This document shows, piece after piece, positions 1 through 11,548 of a stretch of 64,000 bases of DNA; within the stretch, counting starts at the first letter, position 1; each line of letters starts with the position of its first letter. Origin of the DNA: Lentinus brumalis. Lineage: Eukaryota; Basidiomycota; Agaricomycetes; Polyporales; Polyporaceae. The DNA is taken from assembly GCA_001792895.1 (NCBI GenBank), contig MARA01000001.1, positions 2,480,001 through 2,544,000 on the forward strand, read 5' to 3'. The position numbers and the translations under genes are program-made. Under the pieces are notes generated by a model. That model saw only the letters and a program-made list of their open reading frames with translations. It searched no databases and was not told the origin of the DNA.

Positions 1-1998
1 TTCTGGAGTCGAGGACATCGCGCGATGTCACGTTGAGATTGCTGCAGATAGTCAACGGTGTAAGTGTGTCCTTCTCATGTGAGAGACTGCGCATTACTGA
101 GATGCTGAGATGGGAACAGCTTGTAACTGCCGACATGGGCTTCCTCGAGAGCTTCTGTCTCATTGGTGGAATACCGGTTATCATGGGTACGTCGCATTGT
201 CCTGCCGTGCCATGTCTTGCTCACCTCCAAGCTAGGCTTCACCTCAAAGAAGTATCCGTCCGAATGTCGCCTCGAAGCGTCGCACTTCATCCGTCTGCTG
301 TGTCACTCGTCAGTGTTGACGTTGCAGATGTTCATTTCGTATGTGCCACCATCCCTCGTTTGCAATCACGGTGCTGACGTTGTATCATAGCTGTCGAGGA
401 TTGAAAGTTCTCGTCGATCTTCTTGATGAGGACTACACCGAGCAGTCAGAGCTAGTCGTCCACGCGCTCAATGGCATCTGCAGCGTCTTCGAGCTACAGA
501 GTCCGACAACGAAGAACGACTTCTGCCGCATGTTCATTCGAGAAGGGCTTCTTGATCCACTCTCGTCGGCGCTGTTGAATGTCATGGCGAGCCGCGGAGA
601 GCTCGCGGCGGATATGAACCGGAAGATCATCCAGATCATTTTGGTTTTCTGTCAAGTCTCCCAGTCTGACATCCATGTCCGGAACGCACTTGGCACTAGA
701 AAGATCGTTCGACGTGAGTGGCCGTCAGTACGTCTCCGTCTGAGCGTTCGCTGATGATCATCGGTCCCATATCCAGGGCTTTTGAGAGCTTGCGAGCTTC
801 TCGATCCCGAGTACTTGGTGCAGATGCTCAAGGCCGTGAAGCATCTTTCCATGAACGCCACCATTCTCGAAGTCCTGCAGAATGCCAACGCGATCGAGAT
901 CCTGGTTAAGATTCTGGACGAACAGAGCTCCGGACCTTTCGGGACGGTATGGTCATCAAAGATGCGTGGTGCTTCCCGTTGCGCTGACCCGTCTGTCGTG
1001 TAGGAAATGTCCAATCATATCTTCCAGACGTGCTACAACCTGTGTCGCCTCAACAAGTCGAGGCAGGAGGAAGCGGCACAAGCCGGGATCATCCCGAGTC
1101 TTAAGCGTGTCATTGAATCCAGTTCGCCCCTTAAGCAATTCGCGCTTCCCATCCTCTGCGACCTGGCGAGCGCAGGGAAGAGCTGTCGGATCCTCCTGTG
1201 GCAACATGATGGATTGTCGATGTACCTTCGTCTTCTGGAGGACCCCTACTTCCAAGTCAGCGCATTGGAGTCCATTTTGTCCTGGTACGTAAGCTCTGTC
1301 GCGTCTTTACTGAAGAGAGCTGACGCTGGTCCAGGCTGCAAGACGAGACGGCCAGGATAGAGGACGAACTCATGAAGCCGGAGTCGCTGGACGCTCTACT
1401 CCGTTGCTTCGTGCAGGCGAAGGCCAACTCCTTTGAGAACCTCCTCGACCCGTTCCTCAAGATATTCCGCATCTCTAGCAACGTCGCGGTCGGCGTAGCC
1501 AAGTCGCAGTTCTTCAAGCGGCTCATCGACAAGCTGAGCTCGAGCAAGGCCGTGGTCCGCCTCAACCTCCTCCGCATCCTCCGCACAGTGTGCGACGTGC
1601 ACCCGAACCGCACGGTGCTAGTCGAGCGTTACGGCATTTACGACATCGTTGCCAAGCTCAGCAAGGAAGACGTTGCCGTGCTTGTCCGGGAGCTCGCGAG
1701 GGAGATCGTCCCGACGCTGGCCCCGGCGCTCAAGCCCTCGGCGCGACTGGCGAAGGGCGTCGACACGCCGAAATCGGCGAAGGCGATCGCACCGAAGCGG
1801 ATGCGCCGTCACGCGTCCGAGTCTCTTGCGGGGACGCCTTCGGCGGCCATGGGTGCGCACGCGCATACGCATGCGCATGCAAACGGTGTGCACCCGCGAA
1901 GCTCGGCTCGCAACAGCGGCATGCTCAATGGCAGGTCTTCGAGTTCGAGGCATCAGGTGCACGACATTTCGTGGCAGAGCCAGGAGCAGCGGCGTTAG
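1..1998 (+). CDS. sepH: SepH/Cdc7-type septation kinase, C-terminal part
   Basis: This is the 3' end of a gene that starts before the window. Seven exons join in one frame: 3-59, 102-186, 236-338, 391-713, 777-946, 1004-1284 and 1335-1998 (about 560 residues). All introns are 42-63 nt with GT-AG ends. The translation matches the ARM/HEAT-like tail of fungal STE-family kinases of the septation initiation network (S. pombe Cdc7, Aspergillus SepH), with stretches such as LVDLLDEDY, YNLCRLNKSRQEEAA, FALPILCDLAS and KAVVRLNLLRILRTVC. In that family the kinase acts at the spindle pole body downstream of the Spg1 GTPase to trigger septation. The catalytic domain lies upstream and is not seen. The last 90 or so residues are basic and Ala/His/Ser-rich, likely disordered. 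The identification rests on recalled family sequence; the exon phases support it strongly. Confidence 0.9.
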
Positions 1999-2356
1999 CG
2001 GGCTCCGTGCTGTGTATTATTACTCTGTGTTTGTTTCCTTCCATGTCTCGGTCTGTCGCTCTTACGTTCGTTGCTTTCGAGGTCTATCTGCAGTCAACTA
2101 GTCCCGTCTTTCGGAGTCTCGCCGTCTCTTTCCCTCGCTCCATCACCGTCGCCTCGCATCCATCACTACTGCATCACACGAACATGCACCGTCATTACAC
2201 TTATCGCTACAGCTGGCTTAATATTGTAATTGTGTCAGAGGGATATTTCTATTTGTGAACTCTGGTTCGCGGCATGAACCCGGGATTCACGTTCTCTTAC
2301 CGCCGCCGCCCGGAGGTGAATGTCACGATGGCACTTGAGCTTGGACGCCTCCCGGT

Positions 2357-2371
2357 GTGAACCAGGTTCAC
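2357..2371. repeat. Perfect 15-nt palindrome GTGAACCAGGTTCAC
   Basis: Two 7-nt arms flank a single A. Related half-sites occur at about 2275-2292 and 2414-2436, so the motif recurs at 50-80 nt spacing in non-coding DNA. It could be a binding site for a dimeric regulator or the remnant of a small inverted-repeat element; the sequence does not decide. Confidence 0.5.
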
Positions 2372-3032
2372 GCATAGAATCTGGGCTAAGCTAGCTGAAC
2401 AGGCCCTAAATCTCGTGAACCGGGATCCACGTTCACGGATAGAACTATCTGAGGGTGGGTCGAGGTTACATCCTCCAAGCCCAGTCCACGGTATTCCCCC
2501 GCTTCTTGAGACACGGATTCCAGATACTGATCTCAAAGGCTCCCTTCATGTGATCAGCTGTCAACGTTCTCAAGTGAACGTTTGAACGCGGACTAGCTAG
2601 GTACTTTAGTTATGATACCGACCTGTCACACATTTTTGCGCGATTTTGAGGAAACTCGCGACCCGTAGAGGTGTCTGTCTCAAGAATCGGGAGTGTCTGG
2701 AGGACCGGTGGTTAACGTTTCTGGAGGACCGGTGGTTAACGTTGAACGTTGACCGGCGACACCGCGCTCGACGCCAGCAGTCCAACCACAGTACTAGTCC
2801 TTCCAACAACGACCACCGCCCCTGTACGCACTCCCTACTTACGTCTCAGCCCGTCTATATAGGCTCGCATTCGCACATATGTTCGCGGGGACCATTGGAG
2901 AACCCCGTACCTTTATGCAGACGGCTGTCAAAGCACTGCATGTATTTGTGTTAGCTAGTACATAGGTGCTGTCCTGTACGTAGCTACCGACATATACCTG
3001 TGACAAAAAACAACGACCACCGCCCCGTCCAA

Positions 3033-3069
3033 CGTTGACCGTTGACCGTTGACCGTTGACCGTTGACCG
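3033..3069. repeat. GTTGACC heptamer tandem repeat
   Basis: About five head-to-tail copies of the 7-mer GTTGACC. Further isolated CGTTGACC copies lie upstream at about 2745, so the motif may have spread locally by slippage. Confidence 0.85.
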
Positions 3070-3419
3070 GAGGACGGTAGGGGACGGTACACCTTTATAT
3101 ACACAGTACCGCGACCAAGCTTACTCAATCGATTGACATGAAAGAGCTGCACATAGGACGCCGATAAGAACGGGTTGAGAACGGGCAAGGTTCGGTGAAG
3201 CCGGGATCATTAGCTACTGTATCATTAGTTGGTGATAAGCAGGATGATAGTCGCCCATAAGACGGTAAGTAAGAGCCACTTGCTCGACGCCGCGCTCGAC
3301 GCCCACAGTCCTTCCGACGACGACCACCGCCCTTCCCCCGCTGTCCTTCGTTCCCTCCTTACTTCTCTATTCTTGAAGGCAGCTCCCGCGCTGTTTGGCT
3401 TTCCTGTTTCTTCTGGCCA

Positions 3420-5629
3420 ATGGCCCTCACTGCTAGTGCCCAATCAGCTCTGCCTCGAGAACCGGCTTGGGACGAGGTGATTGTACCCGCGCTCCGCAAA
3501 CGTAAAGGACTCCGTTACATGTCCAGCTAGTCGCTGACGTCGCGTGTAGGCCTTAAAGACGAGAGCACTGTACTTTCGAGGCGCATTTCCGCGACGTCGA
3601 TCACATCGAGCGAAGACCTCATAGGCCAATACTATGTTGCAGCACCTGGAGGGTCAAGTTCAACAACTCAGTCGAAGGCGAGCTCAATCCCGCGCCCCAG
3701 TCTCCAATCCTCTCGGACAGCGGAATCATCGTCAGGAGGGACGTATGCAGGTGCCCATTCACGACCCACTCCACGTTCCCGCGCCCTTTCACAACCATAC
3801 CCCTTCGAACTATCCCCCTCTGTAGACTCCCCACCCGTTTCCGACAACATACGACCGATTTCTCCCGGCAATGTCCCAAAAGGCACACGCATTCCTGTCT
3901 CGCGGGCACGGACCGGCAGCATATCCAGTCAAGCGCAGTCGACCTACAACCCCCCCAATGGTCGCGCGAACGGCAGTGTCGGCTATTCCAGACACAACAC
4001 AGAGGCCTCTGATTCCCAGCTTTACCCCGTCGAGGAGAAGGTGAAAGCCAGTTCACAGACATCGCGTTCTACAGTCCGAATTCCCCGGCATAACGTGTCC
4101 GAGATCTTCGAGGAGCAAGCACCGTTCCCTCCCGATTCCCTCTCATCCTCCCAGAGTCAGCTCGAGTACGGCCGGCAGTCGCCAGAACGTATGTCTTCGG
4201 AGTCGGAAGAACGTCCCTTCGAGCACTGGTACCGCGGAGACGTCGCGCGTAATGGAGGCGTTGGGGAGCTGCGCGTGGCTCGGCGCCAGGAGATGCTTGA
4301 TATAGCGAACTACGGCCACACTCTGCGCAAGGCATCCGTGAAGCAACCACAGAGCGGCCTCTCGTCGCGCTCGCGTTCCAACTCTCGTGGAAGGGACATG
4401 CCTAACAGCCGGGTACGGACACGACACCGTGCAGAGAGCGTAGGGGGGAGAGAGAGCATATACATTGATCAGGAGGATGTGGGCGCGGACACGGTGATGG
4501 ACGAGAGGCCCCCGACGGACTTCGAGGATGACGGGTACGATGATCACTTGGACGACTACTACTCTCAAGGCGTGCTACCACATCCGAACGGCTCCATCTC
4601 TTCACCTTCGCTGGACCGCAGTGATACGCCAACGAGCCGTACAACCCAGAACACCACCCGCAGTCGAATACCGCAACCGACTCCACGCTCTCGAACCACG
4701 ACCCCCACCCCTTCCAAGCCTACGCGCAGCGCATCTGAATCTGGAATGGCAGGCCCGTCATCGCCGACCTCCTCACCCCAGGTGCCGCGTTCCCCTTCCC
4801 AGTCCAAAACGCTGTCTCCCACGAGCACCTCGAGCCCTTCAACTCCCAGTGCGAAGCGGAGAGCGAAGAGTCCTGCGAATGGCACACCAGTATCTGCCTC
4901 GAAGAAGCCGAAGGTGCCTCCGTCGGCCATGCAGAGGAAGCAAGGGAACAAGAACGAGGAGAATCGTCGTTCAATCGGACAGTATCCCATGCCCGAAGGA
5001 GATGAAGACGCGATTCCAACGTGGACTCAACCCAAACCTGCGAATGGTAACTGGGACGACGTGAGTACCCCAAGGCTGCATGTTTGTCGGTGTCGATCTC
5101 ACCATATTTTCGCTCCACAGGTGGTCCTTCCTGCTGTCGCGAAGAAGAAAGGTCTACAAGACCAGTACGAAACCGCTGATGGTAGTCCGAAGCCGAGGGA
5201 CGAGCCTATGGTGATCGAGCCTGTAAGTCTGGATTCTGATGGTCACCCTCGCATCTCCGTTGATTCTGGGTCTCTCAGGCACCCGGCACCTTCGGATACG
5301 ACCCCACGAAGTACCGGAAACGGTACAATGCAAATCCCGAGCACATTCCCATGGACGAGTTCGGGCATAAACCGTCCTCGCCAACACAGGAGCTCAAGGT
5401 CCCCTCGCCCGATCCCCGATTTCCCCATCCTCCCCATACCCCACAGTCGTTCGAACGTCGCGCGGAGTCACCACCGCCTTTCTCTCACTATGCCTCGTCC
5501 GACAGTGGGGTACCTCCGCCGTCTGTGCAACCCATGCAGCCTATGGCGACGCTGCAGCCTCAGCGGCAGGAGCAGCAGCTACCGGTCGAGGAGGACTCGG
5601 GTGGTTGTTGTAAATGTGTCATTATGTGA
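3420..5629 (+). CDS. Disordered protein with C-terminal CaaX box
   Basis: Exons 3420-3501, 3550-5060, 5121-5222 and 5279-5629 join in frame to 681 residues. The start ATG sits in a good context (CCAAATGG), and the first intron (GTAAAG...GTGTAG) restores the run PALRKRLKDEST. The N-terminus holds a compact AWDEVIVPALRKR segment that I take to be the conserved core. Most of the protein is Ser/Pro/Arg-rich and low in complexity. It ends GGCCKCVIM: CVIM is a standard farnesylation CaaX box, and the paired cysteines before it fit palmitoylation. The protein is therefore probably tethered to a membrane. I do not recognise a named family and assign no biochemical role. A long single reading frame through the second and third introns exists, but it destroys the CaaX end. 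Confidence 0.85.
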
Positions 5630-7719
5630 TATGTCGGTTCGTCGCAAGTTCTGTTCGTCTCGCTTCGCTTTTCTGAACAGGTGCACCCAGTGCGCTTTCC
5701 TGTCTGTTGTGCATAATCTTCTTCCCCTTCTCCCTCCATGGTCAGCATAGCATATTCGCATTCAGATTCTCACAGCCCACACAGCCCATCCATCTTCTCA
5801 TGCTTTCCAATTGCGCGCTTTGTCACTACTAGGATGTCTGTTCATGCCCCACCGCACGTATGGCGCGCTGCGCTCCCCCGACCTTCCCTCTTGTTTCCTG
5901 ACCCCTGCCTCCTAGGCCTCCCCACTCGGTCGCCCCCCTTGCCCCCGCCACCAACGCCCTTCCGACTCTAATACACCCTTCCCTCCCACTGCCCTCCTTC
6001 ATCTGGACACGTCTCTCTCATGTACGACTGCCCCTTGCCGTCTTCGCTTACGCTTCACGTCGCCCTCAGCCTCTTCCTCTTTCTGGATCACTTGGTCATT
6101 TCTCGTGTTGGCTACTGGCACTGTTGGAACATACCGCCCTATCGCTCGTTAATACCCCGGTACTCTAAGCTATTACCCTTATTGACTCAATACCAGCACT
6201 CGTGCGCTGCTGCCACCGCTGCCGCCTCTGTACCGCGATGATGTTACATCGTGTTCGAGTGCGAGCATGCGGGGTTCCACGCCGAGGTTTCTCGATGCGT
6301 TTGGCCTGTTATGATCGAGTGCAGGGACCTCCAGCAGGCGGGTTGTTGTATATGATAGTCCGGAGTTCAAACGTTTACATCCAGGATGCTACTTAACGTC
6401 GCATAAGCACGTGTTCACCAAACGTTGACACGCACATTTCGTACTCGCGATCCTCGACTTCTCGCCGCCTCCAATATATCGTTATATGCCCTCACCTTGA
6501 CCGCAAAACACCCCAGCGCAAGTTATCCATCTACTACACTCGTGAAGATATTCCACTTGGGCACCTAATCATCCCTCGTGCAGGCCGTCTGTCACTTTAT
6601 AGCTCTCCTCTACTAACCGCTGAAGGAGGTGCGCGAGTCGGACGAGGTACTGAGAAGAGCAACTGTGAGAAAGAACAGCCTGTCTCGAAGAGAGCGATAC
6701 GTTGAGCTGGTCGGGAACCGGCATGCCCATGCTCATGATGTAACGGACCGACGGAGAAAGGTCGTCGGGGGTGATCCGGTTGCGAATTGTGAGTCCGCCT
6801 CATTCGGATAGGGAAGTTAGAACTCTGCTCGATCAGCGAGAATCATGAACGTTCGCGAGGAGCTCCGACGCCGATGGCCGCTTTGTATGGGGTCAGTCGT
6901 CAGACAGCGGCGGATGAACGTGCATGTGCAGACGAGGTCGTCCCAGTGCGGCCTACCGGCGGCACTCAGCCAGTCTTCACCCCGGAGTTGAGCTGCTACG
7001 GAGTCGCGACGCAACACGGAGCCTATTAGCACCACGTCTGGCAACCCGAGTCAGTAACTTTTCTACATCGACAGCACGGAGTGCTCGCACCAAAAAATGG
7101 AGGCGTGACGACGCAGGGATGCGGACTGTGCTTGCTATGGACATCATAGAAGGAACGTTCGGCTTGAGTGATATGGGCCCGTCCTGGATGGCCTTTATGT
7201 CAAAGCCACACCAGCATGAAAACCGCAACCTCGTGGACGCGCCTGTCCTTAAGGCATACACTCAATGTGAGTGCTTTTAAGGCGACAAAGCGAGCTTGAT
7301 TGGACCTAAGATCAGGCCGTTAGCATAGATTTCAGAGATAGAAAATCATGGTCACTACACAACCTGTCCCCGTGGATAAACAAACGTTTGGCGCGTCTTT
7401 GAGCGGCCGAAATTCCTTCGAGCTCAGATAGATGTCTTGGAAGAGATTTCAGGTATATAATACTTGTCTTGTCGCGTCGAACGTCCGCAACTGGATAACT
7501 ACAGGATGGATGAGGTTAACAAGGAGGTTAAGGAAGAGAGAAGCAAGACGTAAGCGCCTTGGGGAAATCACGGTCCTTGGGAGTGACGTCATTGGTCGCG
7601 AGGACGTCATGGCTCTGGGGCGTCCTAGCGCGTCCCAGCACCCGCAGCACCCGGCTCGAGAGTATTAGAACTCACCATCGTCTTCATCGATCCCCACTAC
7701 ACCCATCTCACTCACCACC
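5630..7719. other. Intergenic region, no supported gene
   Basis: 5630-6240 is CT-rich and probably contains the 3' UTR of the CaaX protein gene. Several frames of 60-118 codons occur at 6600-7670, but none shows a recognisable domain, splice-supported extension or consistent codon bias. The last 100 nt are a CT-rich leader for the RRM gene at 7720. Confidence 0.5.
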
Positions 7720-8304
7720 ATGTCTACCTACTCAATCCACGTACGTCGCTCTCCTCGTCCCCCTCGCCGATGGACGCGTTGATTAACTGTGGACTCGCAG
7801 GTTTCTGGCATCTCGGACGCGACCACCGAGCAGCATCTCACTGACTTCTTCACGTAAGTCGTAGTCGCATACAAGGGCCACATAGGCTCACGAGTGCATC
7901 GCAGGTTCTGTGGGAAGATCAGCAAGGTCGAGTTCAACAAGGAGACGCACACCGCGACCATCCACTTCGAGAAGGCATCCGCAGCCAAGACTGCGCTCAT
8001 GCTCAATGGCGGTACCCTGGACGGCGCGCATCTTACGATCACGAGCGATCAGATCCCAGAAGGGAAGGAGGAGGGGCATCACGATGAGCACTTCGACCAG
8101 AGCGACAAGCCACGCGCAGGCAGTGAGTGTTTCATCCACGTTCGCCGCACATACGGAGGAGACTCAACGCGATCGTGGCATCAAGTTGCCGCCGAGTACC
8201 TTGCCAAGGGATACACCCTCTCCGACCATGCCCACACTTCCCTCGTCTCCGTCGCCGTGCACCAACATCTCAAGGTGAGATGTTGCAAGGCAGGTAGAGG
8301 GTGA
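7720..8304 (+). CDS. VIP1: Vip1-like RRM protein, C-terminally truncated
   Basis: Exons 7720-7740, 7801-7853, 7905-8122 and 8186-8304 join to 136 residues. The start MSTYSIHVSGISDATTEQ and the rest of one RRM (residues about 3-80, with the FCGKISKVEF and ATIHFEKASAAKTAL strands) match the fungal Vip1-type RNA-binding family. The match continues through AGIAAEYLAKGYTLSD, a family hallmark after the RRM. At that point, about residue 112, homology stops and 24 unrelated residues run to a stop codon. The family normally continues with a helical C-terminal half of about 100 or more residues, which is absent downstream. Beyond 8304 lies an antisense F-box relic, so a rearrangement breakpoint near 8225-8310 is the simplest explanation. 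Splice sites and frame in the RRM part are intact; whether a stable protein is made is unknown. Confidence 0.75.
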
Positions 8305-8323
8305 GACAGACTGTCCGGCAGAG

Positions 8324-8786
8324 ATTTCATCCCACGCCACCCATCGGTAGTGTCAACGTGAAGTTCCCTCTCATGATCCCCGTACTCCTGCAGTACTCCG
8401 TCGACCGCAGAATGCCGCCATGAGCCGTGGTCTTCGGCATCCTCCTCGACATATACATCTACGGGCCCTGCCGTGCATCTCGAGAGGTAGCAAGCGTTGA
8501 TGTGATGCAATACGGACCCCTTTCGCGGCACGATGAATGCACTCGACCACAATGGAGATACCTCCAAAGCTACACTTCAAGTTCGCCAGTAGTAGCATAC
8601 TTGAGCGATTGGGAGGAGGTCCCAGACGTTGAAGATAGCGAAGGGTCCGCAGCAGCGCTCCACAGCACCGTGGATGATGTCGCGAGATTGGGCAGGGATG
8701 AAAGAAAAGATTTTGACAAGTATTTCTGCCGGTAGCGAGTGGACTTTCCTCCGATTATTGAGCGCGCGGCGAATTGCGGAAAGCAC
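8324..8786 (-). pseudogene. F-box protein relic with nonsense codon
   Basis: Reading down from about 8786, the minus strand encodes an F-box segment (HSLPAEILVKIFSFI, then LLPIAQVCYYWRT) like the three F-box genes nearby. A TGA at 8577-8579 interrupts it. The same frame then continues with SPLWSS and VDVYVEED...ERELHVDTTD, which aligns with the block following the F-box in the paralogues. The similarity ends near 8324, well short of the paralogues' length of about 590-650 residues. The gene is therefore both stopped and cut, and its cut end abuts the cut end of the RRM gene. Confidence 0.8.
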
Positions 8787-9477
8787 GGCGGGCAGCAGAG
8801 TGCATGTCGACAGTGTTTCAATCTCGCACTGATATCAGCCTGCGCAATACGGTGAGTAATAAAAAGATGCTCACTACTTCTGTGCTGAACGTTGAACAAT
8901 GGGCCGGTAAGGCTCATGATATCGGTGATCTCGAAAACGCTGCGTACCTCAAGCAATCATACTGCGATTCGTCCGACATCCCCTTTGTGTCGAGGAGTAG
9001 ACTTAGTTCGTTCATAGTGCTTCAGAAGTAAGTATCCACAAGTGCTCTTATGATGTCAATGTGTAGTAGAAGTTGAAGCCCACGGTGTGGACGCTAGAGA
9101 CGAACCCCGCTCGGGAGATGCCGCGATGCCGAGACGTGCCGGCTAAGCAGGGCCAACCGTGAAACCAGTGCTGCAGAGCAGCTTTGCACTTCAAGGACGT
9201 TGACTCGGGAGCATCACTAGTACTCAGTAATTATTCAGTGAGTACTTACCCCGCAGCTTGCCAGAACGACGAAGATTGTTCTGACAGACGTCGACACCTT
9301 TGCTTTGTACCTACAGGCGTATTCATCGACTCTTCACACGATAGGTTTGTGCATCGTTTGCATTTACTGGTAGGCGGCCAGGGTGATCCAACCTGCTATG
9401 AGGCAGACAATTGCCACCACTTTCCGGACTTGCCCGACATACTAGAAGGTCTCAGACCAGAAACTCACTGCGATCTG
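8787..9477. other. Intergenic region between F-box relic and F-box gene
   Basis: No independent gene is supported. The reading frame of the next gene is open upstream to 9184 but has no ATG until 9478, so this part may be leader sequence or an unrecognised 5' exon. Confidence 0.4.
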
Positions 9478-11241
9478 ATGTCTGCGGACAACGAGCAGCC
9501 CGAGCCAGCACCCATCCAGATACTACCCTCGGAGCTGCTCGTCCACATATTTTCCTTGGTCACAAGTCTCGACAAACCAAATGTCCTGGATGCATTCGTT
9601 GCAGACGCATCCGGACCCTACACCATCAAGGTCACCTCTCGCCTACTTCCCCTCGCTGCCGTCTGCAAAGACTGGCGAAACGTCGCCTTCACGACACCCG
9701 CCCTCTGGTCGAGCGTCTCGGCCGTTCGTGACTCTTACAATCAAGAAGGCAATGCTCCTATCCACGTCTCGCGCCTTCCCCCAGGCTGCCCAGGAGAGCA
9801 CACCTCACTGGAGGTTTACGCCGAGGTGCCCACTCTCGACGACACGGTCTACAAGGAGTTCTTCAAGGCGCACGGACACCAAATCGAGGAGCTCGTGGTA
9901 CGCGTGTACGATGCCGGGTATCATACCATGACCGGAGACACGCTCCTCACCACTGTCTCCCCGCGTCGACTCAAGCGGCTCGTCCTCCTCGGATCTGGCA
10001 TCCTCCCGATGACGAATTACACGTTCGCAGAGCGTCGATTGTTCGACCCGGCCGCCCTGCAGCTCACTTCGCTTACACTGCATAACGTGCCCCTCCTCCC
10101 GACTCTCCACGTCGAACGCTGTGCGTTTCTGACACGCTTCGTTCTCGCGCACGGATACTTTGGCTCGCCCGAGGCGCTCCCCCCCGTCGACAAGGTGCTT
10201 CGAATTCTCGCGTGCATGCCCGCCCTCCGCGAGACGTACATAGAAGAGCTGCGATTCGCCGACAGCTCGGACCCTTCCGTCATCCCGTCGGTCGTCTCCT
10301 TGCCCAAGCTGCGTAAGCTCCGCTTGTCCTCCGGCCCCGCTGCTGCGTCTCTCCTGTCGCGCCTCCAGCTCCCGCCGAGCTGCCTCGTCCGGTTGGAGAC
10401 CGACTTGTTAGGAGTTGGCGAGATCCAGAGCCTCGTGTCTGCCGTGGAGCGGATGACTTGTGCCCCAGCCAAGGTGCACTGTGTCTGGGACGGGCACGGG
10501 TGGGGACGGGGAGGTCTTCAGCATGTGTCCCTCCAGGTCGTCGGTCCCTCGAGCGACGGACATGGTGAGGGCGGCCTGCGGGTCGACCTGTACTGTCGCA
10601 CTGTCGGGGGCGATGACGATCTCGTCCAGGCAATGAGGGCCATCCTGTCCAAGACCCCCTTTGCTGGTGCTGAGGAGGTCTGGCTGTCTGGGACGAAGAC
10701 GGGCGTGCTGCTCGATGCTGTGGGGCCGGTGCTCGGCGAAGCACGTGCTATACACCTGCTCAACCTCAACTCTTTCAGCACGCGCATGGCAGGTCCGTTG
10801 TGGCCGCCTCGTCATGCCGGTGGTGACGGACTTGATGATGCGGAGATCGGGGGATTGCCTCGCCTCAGAACTCTCCATGTCTGCCTGCGAGACAAGCACG
10901 GACTTTCGAGTCTTGCCGGTGTCCTCCAAGCTCGTGCGGTCACGGGCCAACCCATCGTGCATCTGGTCGTCTCTTACAGACTCCCGAAAGATGAAGGTCT
11001 CGCGGCCTCCGACGTGCAGGAGATCAGGACGGCTACGGAGGCGCACGTGCAGGAAGTCACTATCGGGGAAGACATGTACGACCGGCATGCATGGTGGAAG
11101 GTCGTACCTCCTGACTGCACGGCGCTGGATGAGACGCACGCGTTTTGGCCGGCCTGGGTCGAAGGTATTGTTCAGTCTCCGTCGGGGAAGCTTGACACGT
11201 TGTCGGGTCGCCAGGAGGTGGCCTTTGGGACTTTCAATTGA
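9478..11241 (+). CDS. F-box protein, paralogue 1
   Basis: A single-exon frame of 587 residues begins MSADNEQPEPAP. The F-box lies at about residues 14-75 (ILPSELLVHIFSLV, then LLPLAAVCKDWRNVAFTTPALWSS). In this architecture the F-box binds Skp1 of an SCF ubiquitin ligase and the rest recruits a substrate. The remaining 500 residues have leucine-rich, irregular repeat character (PRLKRLVLLGSG, LPKLRKLRLSSG, LPRLRTLHVCLRD), typical of the large F-box families of mushroom-forming fungi. The C-terminal block PDCTALDETHAFWPAW recurs in the two paralogues, so all three share ancestry. The first ATG of the frame is used as the start; the frame is open upstream to 9184, and an upstream exon like those of the paralogues was looked for and not found. 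Confidence 0.8.
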   Translation: MSADNEQPEPAPIQILPSELLVHIFSLVTSLDKPNVLDAFVADASGPYTIKVTSRLLPLAAVCKDWRNVAFTTPALWSSVSAVRDSYNQEGNAPIHVSRLPPGCPGEHTSLEVYAEVPTLDDTVYKEFFKAHGHQIEELVVRVYDAGYHTMTGDTLLTTVSPRRLKRLVLLGSGILPMTNYTFAERRLFDPAALQLTSLTLHNVPLLPTLHVERCAFLTRFVLAHGYFGSPEALPPVDKVLRILACMPALRETYIEELRFADSSDPSVIPSVVSLPKLRKLRLSSGPAAASLLSRLQLPPSCLVRLETDLLGVGEIQSLVSAVERMTCAPAKVHCVWDGHGWGRGGLQHVSLQVVGPSSDGHGEGGLRVDLYCRTVGGDDDLVQAMRAILSKTPFAGAEEVWLSGTKTGVLLDAVGPVLGEARAIHLLNLNSFSTRMAGPLWPPRHAGGDGLDDAEIGGLPRLRTLHVCLRDKHGLSSLAGVLQARAVTGQPIVHLVVSYRLPKDEGLAASDVQEIRTATEAHVQEVTIGEDMYDRHAWWKVVPPDCTALDETHAFWPAWVEGIVQSPSGKLDTLSGRQEVAFGTFN

Positions 11242-11548
11242 CCGCTTGGCGGTTTGGCAGGTTCGTCGATCCGTATTGCCATGTATGCATATTTGAACAG
11301 GGTTAATAGACGTCTGGATATATATCGTATTCGAAGTCAACACTGCAGCCCTTTTGCGGTCTATACGCAGTACTTACTTCCTGGTTACTGATTGTCGTCG
11401 CTATCTCGATACCTGTGGGCGTCGAAGCAGCACATGTGGCGCTTTACCGCAGCATACACTGAGTAAGCAGCGCTATTGAACGCAGACACGTTGACCCTCT
11501 CTTGGAGCGTTCAAGTTCCACGTCACATCACCCTCGCTAGTCACCACC
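11242..11548. other. Short intergenic region between F-box paralogues 1 and 2
   Basis: This holds the 3' end of paralogue 1 and the promoter and leader of paralogue 2. No further gene is seen. Confidence 0.5.

Larger units (their letters stand above)
1999..3419. other. Intergenic region with short repeats and palindromes
   Basis: No gene is supported. The stretch holds GTGAAC-type inverted repeats (about 2260-2450), a doubled 25-nt segment near 2690-2745, a GTTGACC heptamer array (3033-3069) and two diverged copies of a GCTCGACGCC...CGACCACCGCCC segment (about 2765-2830 and 3285-3345). The right end is CT-rich and is probably the promoter of the next gene. Confidence 0.6.

Noticed and set aside
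4041..5750. Single 569-codon frame running through the CaaX protein gene
   Set aside because: It reads through two introns with clean GT-AG ends and loses the conserved 3' exon and CaaX terminus; the spliced model keeps phase.
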